A stretch of 41,206 bases of DNA, taken from contig CANIHL010000008.1 of assembly GCA_947467375.1 (NCBI GenBank), positions 1 to 41,206 of the forward strand, in the 5' to 3' direction. Below are positions 41,179 to 41,206 of the stretch, in pieces. The notes beneath the pieces were generated by a model, which ran no database searches, was not told the origin of the DNA, and saw only the letters and a list, made by a program, of their open reading frames with translations. Numbering within the stretch: the stretch's first letter is position 1; every line of letters starts with the position of its first letter. This DNA comes from Acidimicrobiaceae bacterium (lineage in GTDB: Bacteria; Actinomycetota; Acidimicrobiia; Acidimicrobiales; Ilumatobacteraceae). The position numbers were made by a program, and so were the translations under genes.

Positions 41179-41206
41179 AACTAAAAACCATTGCAGCGGT
41201 TATTGG
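41175..41206 (+). CDS. aroE: Probable shikimate dehydrogenase, first codons (partial)
   Basis: GTG overlapping the mltG stop opens a frame reading MKLKTIAAVIG up to the window edge. Shikimate dehydrogenases typically begin with a basic residue, then a strand such as TxIAAVIGxPVxHSLSP, and aroE follows mltG in mycobacteria. Only 10 codons are seen, so the call rests mostly on synteny. Confidence 0.5.
   Translation, partial: MKLKTIAAVI

Noticed and set aside
1-41206. CRISPR array, tRNA/rRNA genes, insertion sequences, prophage or integrase
   Set aside because: The gaps between genes are all under about 75 bases and hold no repeats or RNA-like folds, and no recombinase motif was found in any reading frame examined.

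Overview
The window reads as chromosomal DNA of a moderate-GC actinobacterium. The markers are a mycothiol ligase (mshC), F420-linked enzymes (an F420H2:NADP oxidoreductase and a luciferase-like oxidoreductase), an InhA-like enoyl reductase, and the phosphatidylinositol mannoside genes (PI-phosphate synthase, patA, pimA). From about 8.6 kb onward the gene order follows a backbone I recall from Mycobacterium: thrS-HIT-pgsA-patA-pimA, pdxS-pdxT-yebC, ruvCAB, yajC-secD-secF-rel-hisS, aspS, alaS-ruvX-mltG-aroE. The base composition (near 50% GC by eye) and the presence of queA/tgt and lemA/htpX argue against Mycobacterium itself. A member of class Acidimicrobiia is my best guess, by inference only.

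Layout. 1-1.7 kb: the 3' end of dnaE, an unrecognised gene and a nitroreductase. 1.7-6.0 kb (minus strand): a DUF255 thioredoxin-domain protein, a secreted subtilase and fabI. 6.0-8.6 kb: npdG, mshC and a plsC-type acyltransferase. 8.6-17.3 kb: thrS, HIT, a small membrane protein, PI-phosphate synthase, patA and pimA. This run is split between patA and pimA by an arsenic module (arsR facing arsI-aquaporin-arsC) plus a divergent luciferase-like oxidoreductase. 17.4-19.9 kb: lemA, htpX and a DUF3048 lipoprotein. 19.9-24.8 kb: pdxS, pdxT, yebC, a peroxiredoxin and ruvCAB. 24.8-30 kb: queA, tgt, yajC, secD and secF. 30-36.6 kb: rel, hisS, aspS and rarA. 36.6-41.2 kb: a small membrane protein, alaS, ruvX, mltG and the first codons of aroE.

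How the genes work together. The thrS-pgsA-patA-pimA group makes phosphatidylinositol and its first mannosylated, acylated forms. SecD, SecF and YajC are the Sec accessory complex. RuvABC resolves Holliday junctions. PdxS and PdxT make pyridoxal phosphate. In the arsenic module ArsR should sense As(III), ArsC reduce arsenate, and the aquaporin let arsenite out. ArsI should cleave methyl or aryl groups from trivalent organoarsenicals. The three plus-strand ars genes are coupled by 4-base ATGA overlaps, and no active arsenite pump (ArsB/Acr3) is present.

The window is almost entirely coding. The longest gap between genes is about 73 bases (355-427), and I see no tRNA, rRNA, CRISPR array, insertion sequence or integrase. 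The most interesting signals are the arsenic module with its 14-base-arm perfect inverted repeat operator, and a recurring TAG(A/G)NT hexamer 6-9 bases before many start codons, which suggests widespread leaderless transcription.
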